Assembly: GCA_035633215.1 (NCBI GenBank)
Contig: DASQFI010000033.1
Location: 65,230 to 129,229 of the forward strand
Reading direction: 5' to 3'
DNA length: 64,000 bases
From: DASQFI01 sp035633215
GTDB lineage: Bacteria; Acidobacteriota; Vicinamibacteria; Vicinamibacterales; SCN-69-37
The notes under the pieces were generated by a model that saw only the letters and a list, made by a program, of their open reading frames with translations, searched no databases and was not told where the DNA came from. The translations under genes were made by a program, and so were the position numbers. Of this stretch, positions 15,681 to 24,228 are shown piece by piece (positions within the stretch are counted from its first letter, which is position 1; every line of letters starts with the position of its first letter).

Positions 15681-18584
15681 GTGATCGGCGAGACCGTTTC
15701 CCACTATCGCATTCTCGCGGAAATCGGCGCGGGCGGCATGGGTGTCGTCTACAAGGCGGAAGACCTGCGCCTCGGGCGGTTCGTCGCCCTGAAGTTCCTT
15801 CCGCCGCAGCTCGTGCGTGATGACGACGCCAAGCGCAGGCTGTTTGCGGAGGCTCGCGCGGCATCGGCGCTGGATCACGCCAACGTCTGCACGATCTACG
15901 ACGTCGAGGAGCTGCCGGACGGACGCGCGTTCCTCGCCATGGCGTTTTGCGATGGCGAGACGCTCACCGCACGACTGGAGCGTGGCGCCGTTCCGGCCGG
16001 TGAAGCCGCCCGCCTGGCCCTGCAGATCGCGCACGGCCTCGCCCGGGCCCATCAGGCGGGCATCGTCCATCGTGACGTGAAGCCCGGCAACATCATGGTC
16101 ACGCGCGAGGGCGAGGCGAAGATCCTCGACTTCGGCATCGCGAAGGCCGCGGGCGGCCCCGACCTCACGCGAACTGGCACCACGGTTGGAACCATCGCCT
16201 ACATGGCGCCGGAGCATATCCGCGGCGGCCCCGCCGACGAGCAGAGCGACGTATGGGCGCTTGGCGTCGTGCTCTACGAGATGCTCGCCGGCCGCCGCTT
16301 GTTCTCCGGATCCGACAACTTCGAGTTGTTGCAGGCCATCGTGGAACGGCCGCTCCCACCTCTTCAATCGCCCGGCGTGAGCGCCGAACTCACCGGCATC
16401 GTCTCTCGCGCGCTCGACCGCGACCGCGGCAAACGTTACGCCCATGCCAGCGAGATGGCGCAGGCGCTCGAGCAGTATCTCCAGCACACCACGACCGGCA
16501 CCGTGACAGACGGCGCGGTCGTCCGCGGCCGGTCGCGCAGTCGCGCGATCGTCGCGGCAGTGCTCGTGATCGCCGGAGGCCTGGCCGGTTTCTGGGTCTG
16601 GCGGTCGAGCGGCGCCCGGTCGGCGCGCCAGGCCGCGCTGCCGGAAGCGCTGCGGCTTGCCGACCTCGACCGCTATGGCGAGGCGTTTGTGCTCGCCACG
16701 AGCGCCGAACGCGCCATCGCCGGCGATTCGGTGCTGGCGAGTCTCTGGCCGCGAATCTCTCGCACGATCACCATCACGACGTCGCCGGATGGGGCGGATG
16801 TGTCGTTCAGCGTCATCGGCGGCGACGGCACGTGGCATCCGCTCGGCCGGACGCCGCTGACGAATGTCCGGGTGCCGCGGGGCGTCTTCCGGTGGCGTGT
16901 GGAGAAGCCAGGGTTCGACACGCTCGACATCGTCCGGTCCACGGAGGCTGTTGTGCTGCTGCCCGGCCTCCAGGACGGTCTGGTGTTGGCCCCATCGGGC
17001 GCCACGCCGGCCGGGATGGTGCCGGTCAGCGTGCCAGCCGCCGGGCTGCGGATCACGATCACCGGTTTCGACTACAACACATCGGTCCCGGCGCCGAGCT
17101 ACTTCATCGACGCGCGTGAAGTCACCAACGCCGAGTTCAAGGCGTTCGTCGACGCAGGCGGCTACGAGAAGCGCGACTTCTGGACCGAGCCGTTCGTGCG
17201 GAACGGGCAGCCGCTCGACTGGACGACGGCGATGACGATCTTCCGCGATCACACCGGGCGTCCCGGGCCCGCGACCTGGCAGGGTGGCGCGCCGCCGGCC
17301 GGACAGGAACAACATCCGGTGACGGGCGTGAGCTGGTACGAGGCCGCGGCCTACGCGGCGTTCCGTGGTAAGCGCCTGCCCACGATTCATCACTGGTCCC
17401 ACGCCGCCCGGCCGGATTTGGGCGATGCGATCACGCGGACGAGCAATTTCGGCGGCGCCGGACCCCAGCCGGCGAGCGCATCGCGCGGCCTCGGTCCGTA
17501 CGGCACGGTCGACATGGCCGGGAACGTCAAAGAGTGGGCGTGGAACGACACCGGCAGCGGCACGCGGTATCTGCTGGGCGGCGGGTGGAACGAGCCGGAC
17601 TATCAGTTTCTGTACTCCGATTCGCGATCGCCGTTCGATCGGTCGGACACCAACGGCTTTCGGTGCATGGCCGACGGCGAGCGTCCCGCGCCCCCGGCGC
17701 TCGCCTCAGCGATTGCGCCGCCCTCACGCAACTACGCGGCGGAACGGCCGGTCGCCGACGCGGTCTTCAAAATCTACGCCGATCAGTACGTCTACGACCG
17801 CACGCCGCTCGAATCGCGCATCGAGAGAACGGACGATGCGAAGCCGCATTGGCGGCATGAGGTCGTCACGATTGCCGCGGCCTACGGCGGCGAACGGCTG
17901 CCGATCCATCTCTTCCTGCCGAAGAACGTCAAGCCGCCGTTTCAGACCGTGCTGCTCTTTCCCGGATCCGGCGTCATCCGCAGTCCGAGCAGTGCGAACC
18001 TGACGCCGGAGACTGCCGGGATCGACTTCGTGCCCATGAGCGGTCGCGCCGTGGCGTTTCCCGTCTATAAGTACACGTTCGAACGGGCCGACCCGAAAGT
18101 CACGTCGTCGTGGGCGGTGCCCACGCGCGCATATACGACGTGGATTCAACAGGTGGTGATGGATGCGAGACGCACGCTCGACTACCTCGAGACGCGGCCC
18201 GACATGGACAGCGGCCGGCTCGCGTACTATGGCGTGTCGTGGGGCGCCCGGTTAGCGCCCATCACCATCGCCCTGGACTCGCGGATCAAGGCCGGTGTCC
18301 TCTTGATGGGCGGATTCGGCAGCACGGCGCCGGCGCCGGAAGCCGACCCGTTCAATTTCGCGCCGCGGGTGCGCGTGCCGATCCTCATGCTGAACGGCGA
18401 CGAGGACTTCATCTTCCCGCTCCAGACGCTTCAGCGGCCGCTCTTCGATGGTCTGGGCACGCCGGCCGCCGACAAGCGGCATGTGCTCTTCCCGGGCGGT
18501 CACGAGATCGGGGCGACCAAGCGCAGTCAGGTCATCGCGGAAATCGTCGGCTGGCTGGACAAGTACCTCGGGCGGGTGCACTGA
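15681..18584 (+). CDS. Ser/Thr kinase - PEGA-like - SUMF1 - alpha/beta-hydrolase fusion 1
   Basis: 967 residues from a GTG start. A cytoplasmic Hanks-type kinase covers 1-270 (GAGGMGVVYK, Lys38, HRD 130-132, DFG 150-152, APE at 176-178), followed by one membrane segment at about 289-307. Outside the membrane a PEGA-like beta domain (about 360-440) leads to a SUMF1/FGE-sulfatase fold at about 455-665 (FIDAREVTNAEFKAFVDAGG, HPVTGVSWYEAAAYAAFRGK, DMAGNVKEWAWN, GFRC with Cys662). An alpha/beta-hydrolase domain spans about 735-965 (Ser853 in YGVSWGA, Asp908 in NGDEDF, His941 in GGHE). The first active-site cysteine of true formylglycine-generating enzymes is not present, so formylglycine formation is unlikely. 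It probably senses or processes an envelope substrate and signals inward. Confidence 0.9.
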   Translation: MIGETVSHYRILAEIGAGGMGVVYKAEDLRLGRFVALKFLPPQLVRDDDAKRRLFAEARAASALDHANVCTIYDVEELPDGRAFLAMAFCDGETLTARLERGAVPAGEAARLALQIAHGLARAHQAGIVHRDVKPGNIMVTREGEAKILDFGIAKAAGGPDLTRTGTTVGTIAYMAPEHIRGGPADEQSDVWALGVVLYEMLAGRRLFSGSDNFELLQAIVERPLPPLQSPGVSAELTGIVSRALDRDRGKRYAHASEMAQALEQYLQHTTTGTVTDGAVVRGRSRSRAIVAAVLVIAGGLAGFWVWRSSGARSARQAALPEALRLADLDRYGEAFVLATSAERAIAGDSVLASLWPRISRTITITTSPDGADVSFSVIGGDGTWHPLGRTPLTNVRVPRGVFRWRVEKPGFDTLDIVRSTEAVVLLPGLQDGLVLAPSGATPAGMVPVSVPAAGLRITITGFDYNTSVPAPSYFIDAREVTNAEFKAFVDAGGYEKRDFWTEPFVRNGQPLDWTTAMTIFRDHTGRPGPATWQGGAPPAGQEQHPVTGVSWYEAAAYAAFRGKRLPTIHHWSHAARPDLGDAITRTSNFGGAGPQPASASRGLGPYGTVDMAGNVKEWAWNDTGSGTRYLLGGGWNEPDYQFLYSDSRSPFDRSDTNGFRCMADGERPAPPALASAIAPPSRNYAAERPVADAVFKIYADQYVYDRTPLESRIERTDDAKPHWRHEVVTIAAAYGGERLPIHLFLPKNVKPPFQTVLLFPGSGVIRSPSSANLTPETAGIDFVPMSGRAVAFPVYKYTFERADPKVTSSWAVPTRAYTTWIQQVVMDARRTLDYLETRPDMDSGRLAYYGVSWGARLAPITIALDSRIKAGVLLMGGFGSTAPAPEADPFNFAPRVRVPILMLNGDEDFIFPLQTLQRPLFDGLGTPAADKRHVLFPGGHEIGATKRSQVIAEIVGWLDKYLGRVH

Positions 18585-18585
18585 C

Positions 18586-18616
18586 GCCCGCCTTCGCTCT
18601 TCGAGTTTCGGCGGGC
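18586..18616. terminator. Hairpin between convergent genes
   Basis: GCCCGCC at 18586-18592 pairs with GGCGGGC at 18610-18616 around a 17-base loop. It lies immediately after the kinase-fusion stop and 10 bases before the end of the convergent histidine kinase, so it could end both transcripts. There is no clear T-run, so termination is not certain. Confidence 0.5.
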
Positions 18617-18625
18617 AAGCGAGCG

Positions 18626-20032
18626 TTAAGCCTCGGGCAAACTGAAGCCGAACGTCACGCCTGACGCGTCCGACCGGGCCCACACCCGTCCCCCCTGCGC
18701 TTCGACCAGGTGCTTGACGATCGCCAGACCGAGCCCGGCGCCGCCCGTTGATCGCCGGCGCGCCGGATCGGCGCGATAGAAGCGCTCGAACACGCGCGCG
18801 AGCTGGTCCGGCTCGAGCGAGCTGCCGGTGTTGTGCACCTCGAAAATCGCCTGCCCGTCGTCCTGCGACCCACGCACGGTAATCGTCCCGCCAGCCGGCG
18901 TGTGGCGATCGGCGTTCGTGAACAGGTTCACGAGCATCTGGCGGACACGAACGACGTCGGCGCGGGCTCGCAGCGACGCATCAACGGCGACCCGAAGCCG
19001 TTCGCCGGGCTCGAGACCGGCGGCGCGTGCGGCTGACAGCGCCACGTCGGCGAGTGCGACGTCCGTCGGCGCCAGACTCAGCTCCCGTGCTTCGGCCGCC
19101 GCGAGTTCCTGGAGGTCGTCGACCAGACGCGACAGGTGACGCACTTCGTCGCTCGCGCCCGCAACCTCCTGCCGCGGATCGGTCGAGAGACCATCGACGA
19201 TGGTCTCGAGCCGGCAGCGCAGAGCGGTCAGCGGCGTGCGCAGCTCGTGCGCGATGTCGTGGACGAGCTGGCGGCGAAGCGTTTCCTGCCGCTCGAGTTC
19301 GGACGCCATCACGTTGAAGCTTTGCCCGAGCTCGGCAATCTCGTCCGAGCCGCGCGTCTTCACGCGACGAGAGAGATCTCCGCCCGCCAGATCCCGCGCC
19401 GCCAGGCGCAATTCCCCGAGAGGCCCGACGATGCGACGGGCGAGCACCCATGTCATCCCCAGCGCCATGACACCTACGATCGTCGTCGCAATCAGCAACC
19501 GTCGATCGACCGATCCCAGAAACGCGGCGCTCGGCGGCACGACGCCGGTCGCCGGAATTGAAAACAGATGCACTGTAGCGACCGTCCGGTCGCCGCAGGA
19601 CACGACCGGGGCGTTGCCGCCGATGAACTTCAGGGTGATACCTTCAGTGGTGCCGCGTTGCTCGCGCGTGACCTCGACCGTGAGCGCGTCGCCTGCCAGC
19701 CGGATCCGAACGTCGCGCAAATCCACTTCGCCTGGGCCGCCCCTTGCGATCAGGCCTCCGTGTTCGTCGACCAGAAGCACGATCTCCCGGTTCCTGAGGT
19801 GTGAAGCCGCTTCCCGGAGCGCATTCGCGTCGCGGCAATGGCCGGTCAGCCTGGAAGCGATCTCCACCGCATCCCGGGAGCGGACCATCGACGATCGTTC
19901 TTCCTCATGCTCCTGGAAGCGGCGAAACTCCATCCGCGTCGTCTGGCGCGCGGACAGCGCGACGGCCACGACCGCCGCGATCGCCAGGACGCCGACGGCC
20001 AGCAGGAGTCTGGTCTGGAGACTAGAGATCAT
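18626..20032 (-). CDS. Sensor histidine kinase, two-component system
   Basis: 468 residues. Two membrane segments (about 8-27 and 178-198) flank a periplasmic sensor of about 150 residues, followed by HAMP (199-250), HisKA with phospho-acceptor His262 in LVHDIAHELRTPL, and a HATPase_c domain with the N box NLFTNADRHT (370-379) and G2 box GGAGLGLAIVK. All core motifs are intact. Its start overlaps the end of the response-regulator gene by 11 bases, so the pair is co-translated. The signal is unknown; the upstream serine hydrolase and peptide transporter on the same strand suggest envelope or peptide stress. Confidence 0.93.
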   Translation of the reverse strand: MISSLQTRLLLAVGVLAIAAVVAVALSARQTTRMEFRRFQEHEEERSSMVRSRDAVEIASRLTGHCRDANALREAASHLRNREIVLLVDEHGGLIARGGPGEVDLRDVRIRLAGDALTVEVTREQRGTTEGITLKFIGGNAPVVSCGDRTVATVHLFSIPATGVVPPSAAFLGSVDRRLLIATTIVGVMALGMTWVLARRIVGPLGELRLAARDLAGGDLSRRVKTRGSDEIAELGQSFNVMASELERQETLRRQLVHDIAHELRTPLTALRCRLETIVDGLSTDPRQEVAGASDEVRHLSRLVDDLQELAAAEARELSLAPTDVALADVALSAARAAGLEPGERLRVAVDASLRARADVVRVRQMLVNLFTNADRHTPAGGTITVRGSQDDGQAIFEVHNTGSSLEPDQLARVFERFYRADPARRRSTGGAGLGLAIVKHLVEAQGGRVWARSDASGVTFGFSLPEA

Positions 20033-20708
20033 CCGATGTGGCCAGCCGATACCCGAGGCCGTGCGCGGTGAGCACGTAGCGCGGCTCGTCGCCCGGCTCG
20101 AGCTTGCGGCGGAGATTGGTCACGTGCGCGTCGATCGTCCGGTCGAGTCCCTCGTAGTCGGGACCGAAGATCCGCGCGACCAGCTCGTCGCGCGTGAAGA
20201 TGCGGCCCGGATGGCGCGCCAGCGCCGCGAGCAGCCGGAATTCCGTCGGCGTGAGCGCGACCGCCCTGCCGCCGATTCGTGCCTGCCGCGCCCAGAGATC
20301 CACTTCGAGCTCGCCGACCGTCGTCTTCGATGAAGGCGTGGCGGAGGCCTGCCGGCCGCGGCGAAGGAGGGCCTGCACGCGCGCGACGACCTCTCGCGGA
20401 CTGAATGGCTTGGGGACATAGTCGTCGGCGCCGACGTCGAAGCCGGCCAGCCGATCGTCCTCGGACGCGCGCGCGGTCAACATCAGGATCGGCACGGTCG
20501 ACGACTGTCGCAGGCGCCGGCAGACCTCGAGTCCGGCGATGCCCGGGATCATCAGATCGAGCACGACGGCGCCGACATCGGGCGCCGACGCAAGCTGCAG
20601 GCCGGTCATGCCGTCTTCCGCCACGGTGACGTCGAGTCCCGCCTGCTCCAGGTACAGCACCAGCGTGTCGGAAACCACCGCGTCATCCTCGATGACGACG
20701 ATCTTCAT
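20022..20708 (-). CDS. OmpR/PhoB-family response regulator
   Basis: 228 residues. The receiver domain (1-115) has the acidic pair D8/D9, phospho-acceptor Asp51 in VVLDLMIPG, Thr78 and Lys100 in YVPKPF. A winged-helix effector domain covers about 130-225 (LTPTEFRLLAALARHPGRIFTRDEL, RTIDAHVTNLRRKLE, RYVLTAHGLGYRL). It is paired with the histidine kinase downstream, which overlaps by 11 bases. The serine-hydrolase gene ends 21 bases upstream on the same strand, with a perfect 18-base palindrome across that stop. Confidence 0.95.
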   Translation of the reverse strand: MKIVVIEDDAVVSDTLVLYLEQAGLDVTVAEDGMTGLQLASAPDVGAVVLDLMIPGIAGLEVCRRLRQSSTVPILMLTARASEDDRLAGFDVGADDYVPKPFSPREVVARVQALLRRGRQASATPSSKTTVGELEVDLWARQARIGGRAVALTPTEFRLLAALARHPGRIFTRDELVARIFGPDYEGLDRTIDAHVTNLRRKLEPGDEPRYVLTAHGLGYRLATSDDL

Positions 20709-20722
20709 TGATGAAAGTGTAG

Positions 20723-20740
20723 GCCGGCCCTAGGGCCGGC
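20723..20740. promoter_or_regulatory. 18-bp perfect palindrome across the serine-hydrolase stop codon
   Basis: GCCGGCCCTAGGGCCGGC is perfectly self-complementary, and the TAG stop of the serine-hydrolase gene lies in its centre. On the minus strand it is followed by ACACTTTCATC and then the response-regulator start. It may act as an intra-operon attenuator or mRNA-stability hairpin, or as a protein site. There is no U-tract. Confidence 0.55.
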
Positions 20741-22130
20741 GCTTTGGTTCTAGCGCCCTCATGATCGCGAGGCCCAGCTGCTCGCCTGTCGGCGGATCGA
20801 GATTCGTGAGCACGACGACCGTCCAGTCCCCGTTCGATTCGGCGATGGCGTTGATGCCCGGCGCGCCGCCAGCGATGCCGATGCCCTTCTCGCTGCCGGG
20901 AAACAGTCCCTTGCGCACCGCTTTGGCGAAGGCCAACAGGTCCGTTGCCGTGGAATAGCCGCCGCCGGCCGCGCTGCCCGCGGCACCATGCATGTAGACG
21001 TTGCTCTTGAGCTGCCCGTCGTCCGTCCGCCGCGTATAACCGATCGCGACGTTCGGCTCGATCGCGTCCACCTGTGGATAGCCCGTGCTCGTCATGTCCG
21101 CACGCTTGAAGACGTGTTCGGCGACGTACTGCTCGTACGGCACGCCGGACACGCGCTCGACGATGGCGCCGAGCGCGATGTAGCAGCCGTTGCAGTACTG
21201 GTTACGCGCGCCGGGCGCAAAGAGCGGCGTGCGGGCGCTCACGAAGCGAAAGTAATCGGCATTCGAGCGGAAGCGGTCTTTCGGCTCGCGGGTGAACTCA
21301 GGACCGAAGAAGTCCGCGAGGCCAGCCCGGTGCGACAGGAGCTGCTGCACCGTCGCGGACCGGCTCAGCGCCTGCGGGTAATCGGGAAAAAACTTCTCGA
21401 GCGTGTCGGTGTGCGCCAATCGACCCTGTTCGACGAGCTGGGCGATCGCGACTTGAGTGAAGGTCTTGTTAATCGAACCGAGGTTGAAGCGGGTACGCAC
21501 GCTGTTCGGGATCCGGTTGGCGCGGTCGGCAAACCCGTACGCCTGGTGAAACAGCGGCACGTCACCTTTCGCCACCAGCGCGACTCCCGAGAACACATCC
21601 GCGGCGGCAAGTGTCGACAGGTATCCGTCCAGCGCCCGCGCGAGCTCGTCCGGCGTCATCTGCGGGTGAATCGGCGGGGGCGGCACGCCGGCCGCCCCCT
21701 TCTCTCCTGCCTGATCGCCCATCGCGACCTTGATGTTCGAAATGCGCGGCGGGCTGCCGCCATCGAGCTCCAGGCTGATGCTGCCGATCGCGCCGGTCGA
21801 GCCCTTCACGTGGAGCTGCAGCGGCGCGTCGGGTCCTTCCCTGGTGGCGCGCTCGAAGGTCAGCTTCCCAAAGTCCTTCCGGATCTTCTCGAACAGCTCC
21901 TTCCGGTCCCCGGCCGTTGTTTTATTCAAGTGATCCGCGGAGAAGCGCTCCTTGGCCATGGCCTCCCACGCGGCGGCGTCGCCGTCGAGCGCCTTCAAAA
22001 CGGCATCGACGAGCGCCCGGATCTCGGGCGGCGCTCCGGTCCGTACTTCCTGCTGGCCGCGCGGAGCCGCGGCAAGCGCCATCACACACACGAACGACAG
22101 GACGATCTGCACAGCGGGTCGTCTCGACAT
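20730..22130 (-). CDS. Serine hydrolase, beta-lactamase/PBP-like (S12 type), secreted
   Basis: 466 residues with a signal peptide (MSRRPAVQIVLSFVCVMALA). An N-terminal region of about 150 residues (a DUF3887-like or similar helper domain) precedes the S12 fold. The SxxK motif is S219-INK222 in NLGSINKTF; YCNGCYIALG supplies the Tyr-x-Asn motif, and IGIAGGAPG stands where the KTG-type motif is expected. Such proteins act as esterases, D-aminopeptidases or peptidases outside the cytoplasm. It lies between the OPT transporter (60 bases upstream) and the two-component system, all on the minus strand. Confidence 0.88.
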   Translation of the reverse strand: MSRRPAVQIVLSFVCVMALAAAPRGQQEVRTGAPPEIRALVDAVLKALDGDAAAWEAMAKERFSADHLNKTTAGDRKELFEKIRKDFGKLTFERATREGPDAPLQLHVKGSTGAIGSISLELDGGSPPRISNIKVAMGDQAGEKGAAGVPPPPIHPQMTPDELARALDGYLSTLAAADVFSGVALVAKGDVPLFHQAYGFADRANRIPNSVRTRFNLGSINKTFTQVAIAQLVEQGRLAHTDTLEKFFPDYPQALSRSATVQQLLSHRAGLADFFGPEFTREPKDRFRSNADYFRFVSARTPLFAPGARNQYCNGCYIALGAIVERVSGVPYEQYVAEHVFKRADMTSTGYPQVDAIEPNVAIGYTRRTDDGQLKSNVYMHGAAGSAAGGGYSTATDLLAFAKAVRKGLFPGSEKGIGIAGGAPGINAIAESNGDWTVVVLTNLDPPTGEQLGLAIMRALEPKRRP

Positions 22131-22190
22131 CAGGACTCCTTTCTGGATCCCGGCGAACCGGGTCCATGTCCCGAGGCTACGAGGCGTTTG

Positions 22191-24146
22191 CTAAGAGGTT
22201 ATGAAGGGTCGCCGGAGCATCCACCGGTAGAGCCACACGATCAGCCCGACGAACGTCGCCACCCCGATCAGGTTCGCGGGCGCGAAATCCCCGGCGACGA
22301 GCGCGAGCGGCGCCTCGTTCCTCGTCGCGACGATCAGGCCCGAGTTCAGAACCCCGAAGAGACTCTCCCCGACGATCAGGCCGGACGCGATGAGGACGCC
22401 GAGCCGCTCTAATCTCGGGCGATCGGCCGCGCGTTTCCCTTTCACACGCTCGTTGTACCAATGTCCGATCACGGCCCCGACGACCACCGCGAAGGTCGCC
22501 GACATCGGCAGGTAGATGCCGATGCCGACCGCGAGCGGCGGAATGCGCAACCGCTTCAGCGCACCGAGCGTCTCGTCCAGGAGAATCACGGCAATTCCTA
22601 CGAGCACGCCGACGCCGATCATCTTCCAGTCGAGGTTGCCGCCGATGACGCCCTGCGCCAATGCGGAAATCAGGGTCGCCTGCGGCGCGGGTAACGGATT
22701 CTGCGCGATAACTCCGATGTTCGGCGCGCCGGCAAAGCCGTTCGACTGCGCCAGCAGGTTCAGTACCGGCGGAATCACGATCGCCCCGGCAATAACGCCG
22801 ACGATGAGCGCGATCTGCTGCCGGCGCGGCGAGGCGCCGACGAGCTGTCCGGTCTTGAGATCCTGCAGGTTGTCGTTCGAGATCGTCGCGCAGGCAAACA
22901 CGATGGCCGTGACGAAGAGCGCGAAGGCGATGAGCGCCGGGCGGGTGTCGGCCGTCGGCGGAACCGCCAGCACCAGCAGGGTCGCGCAGCTCACGATCGA
23001 CAGGATCCCCACGCCGGAGATGGGGCTGTTCGACGCGCCGATGAGTCCGGCCATGTAGCCGCAGATCGCGGCGATCAGAAACCCGCCGACCAGCACGAAC
23101 GGCACCGCGATGAACACCAGCGTCGCGACGTGGGACGCGATCGGCGTGCCGCCGACGAACGAGACCGCGAGAGCCGCCGATAGCGCGAGACAGGCGATCG
23201 TGAGGCCGATGATCCAGCCTGACGACAGATCCCGGTCGCGCTCGTCGCCCGTGGCCTGGGCGCGCGACGACGCGATCGTGCTGACCAGTCCGCCCACGAC
23301 CGGTTTGGCGAGCTTGGCGAGCGTCCAGATCGCCGCCACGGCAATCGTGCCGGCGCCGATGAACCGCACCTGATGCCGCCAGATGCCAGCCGCGTGCGTG
23401 GCGAGATCCACGCCAGCGGGCACCGGCTGCAGGTACGTGAGGATCGGCACGCCGCCGACCCACGCGATGAGCTGGCCGACGAGCATGGCCATGCCGACCG
23501 ACAGGCCCACGAGGTGGCCCGCACCGACGAGCGCCAGCGAGAATGCGATGTCGTAGCCGCTCGCGATCCCGCGGCCGAGGCCAAAGAAACCCGAGACACC
23601 CCCCGCCGCGATGCGCGTGGACGTGAAGATCGCGAGACCGGCCGACGCGACCGATCCGAGGATCACGGCCCTGAGACCCTCGCGCGCTTCACCAGTTTCG
23701 TCCCTGGTCTCGCCGCGCGTGCCCGATCCGACCTTCAAGACTTCGGCGGCGGCCACACCTTCCGGGTACGGCAGGTCGGACGTGGTCACGAGCGCGCGCC
23801 TGAGCGGGATCGTGAACAGCACGCCAAGGATGCCGCCGGCGACGCAGACGAGGCACGACGTCCAGAACGGAAACCCGCTCCACCAGCCGACGATGACGAG
23901 ACCGGGCAGCACGAAGATGATCGCCGACAGGGTGCCGGCGGCCGACGCGACGGTCTGGACGATGTTGTTCTCGAGGATCGAGGAGTCGCGGACCCGGCTC
24001 AGGATCGCCATCGAGATCACGGCGGCCGGAATGGACGAGGCGAACGTCAGGCCGACCTTGAGGCCGAGGTACACATTCGCCGCGGTGAAGACTGTGGTGA
24101 GGAGGACCCCGAGCACCAGGCCGCGAATTGTGAGCTCCTTCGGCAT
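22191..24146 (-). CDS. OPT family oligopeptide transporter
   Basis: 651 residues with about 14-16 membrane segments. Family features include the N-terminal ELTIRGLVLGVLLTTVFTAANVYLGLKVGL, the conserved motif SSIPAAVISMAILSR, and the typical prokaryotic OPT segment NNIVQTVASAAGTLSAIIFVLPGL (shown as positions about 60-83), plus NDNLQDLKTGQLVGASPRRQ in the centre. OPT proteins import small peptides or metal chelates by proton symport. It is the first gene of a same-strand run with the serine hydrolase and two-component system, and is divergent from an Xaa-Pro peptidase, a pairing that suggests peptide use. Confidence 0.93.
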   Translation of the reverse strand: MPKELTIRGLVLGVLLTTVFTAANVYLGLKVGLTFASSIPAAVISMAILSRVRDSSILENNIVQTVASAAGTLSAIIFVLPGLVIVGWWSGFPFWTSCLVCVAGGILGVLFTIPLRRALVTTSDLPYPEGVAAAEVLKVGSGTRGETRDETGEAREGLRAVILGSVASAGLAIFTSTRIAAGGVSGFFGLGRGIASGYDIAFSLALVGAGHLVGLSVGMAMLVGQLIAWVGGVPILTYLQPVPAGVDLATHAAGIWRHQVRFIGAGTIAVAAIWTLAKLAKPVVGGLVSTIASSRAQATGDERDRDLSSGWIIGLTIACLALSAALAVSFVGGTPIASHVATLVFIAVPFVLVGGFLIAAICGYMAGLIGASNSPISGVGILSIVSCATLLVLAVPPTADTRPALIAFALFVTAIVFACATISNDNLQDLKTGQLVGASPRRQQIALIVGVIAGAIVIPPVLNLLAQSNGFAGAPNIGVIAQNPLPAPQATLISALAQGVIGGNLDWKMIGVGVLVGIAVILLDETLGALKRLRIPPLAVGIGIYLPMSATFAVVVGAVIGHWYNERVKGKRAADRPRLERLGVLIASGLIVGESLFGVLNSGLIVATRNEAPLALVAGDFAPANLIGVATFVGLIVWLYRWMLRRPFITS

Positions 24147-24159
24147 GAGCGGGAATTAT

Positions 24160-24205
24160 GACCTCGGGTGTCTTTTTACGGTATGCGTAAAAGACACCCG
24201 AGGTC
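24160..24205. repeat. Palindromic element C, copy 1, in a divergent promoter region
   Basis: The left arm 24160-24180 (GACCTCGGGTGTCTTTTTACG) and right arm 24186-24205 are reverse complements except for one extra T. It lies between the divergent OPT and peptidase start codons, so it cannot be a terminator for either. The GACCTC-4 bases-GTC-x-TTTT layout recurs at 58236-58286 and, more degenerate, at 30653-30713. Confidence 0.8.
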
Positions 24206-24228
24206 TTATCGGTGTAATGTCTCGGGCC

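Noticed and set aside
15237..17402. 721-codon minus-strand open frame opposite the kinase fusion
   Set aside because: No recognisable domain and shadow-like composition; the plus-strand kinase, SUMF1 and hydrolase motifs are decisive.
17041..18000. Formylglycine-generating function for the SUMF1 domain of the first kinase fusion
   Set aside because: Only the cysteine in GFRC is present; the partner cysteine and the SYC-type motif of true FGE are absent, and no sulfatase gene is nearby.
22145..22165. Hairpin GGATCCCGG/CCGGGTCC as terminator of the OPT gene
   Set aside because: Bulged stem, no T-run, and the next gene starts close by on the same strand; read-through into the serine hydrolase is more likely.
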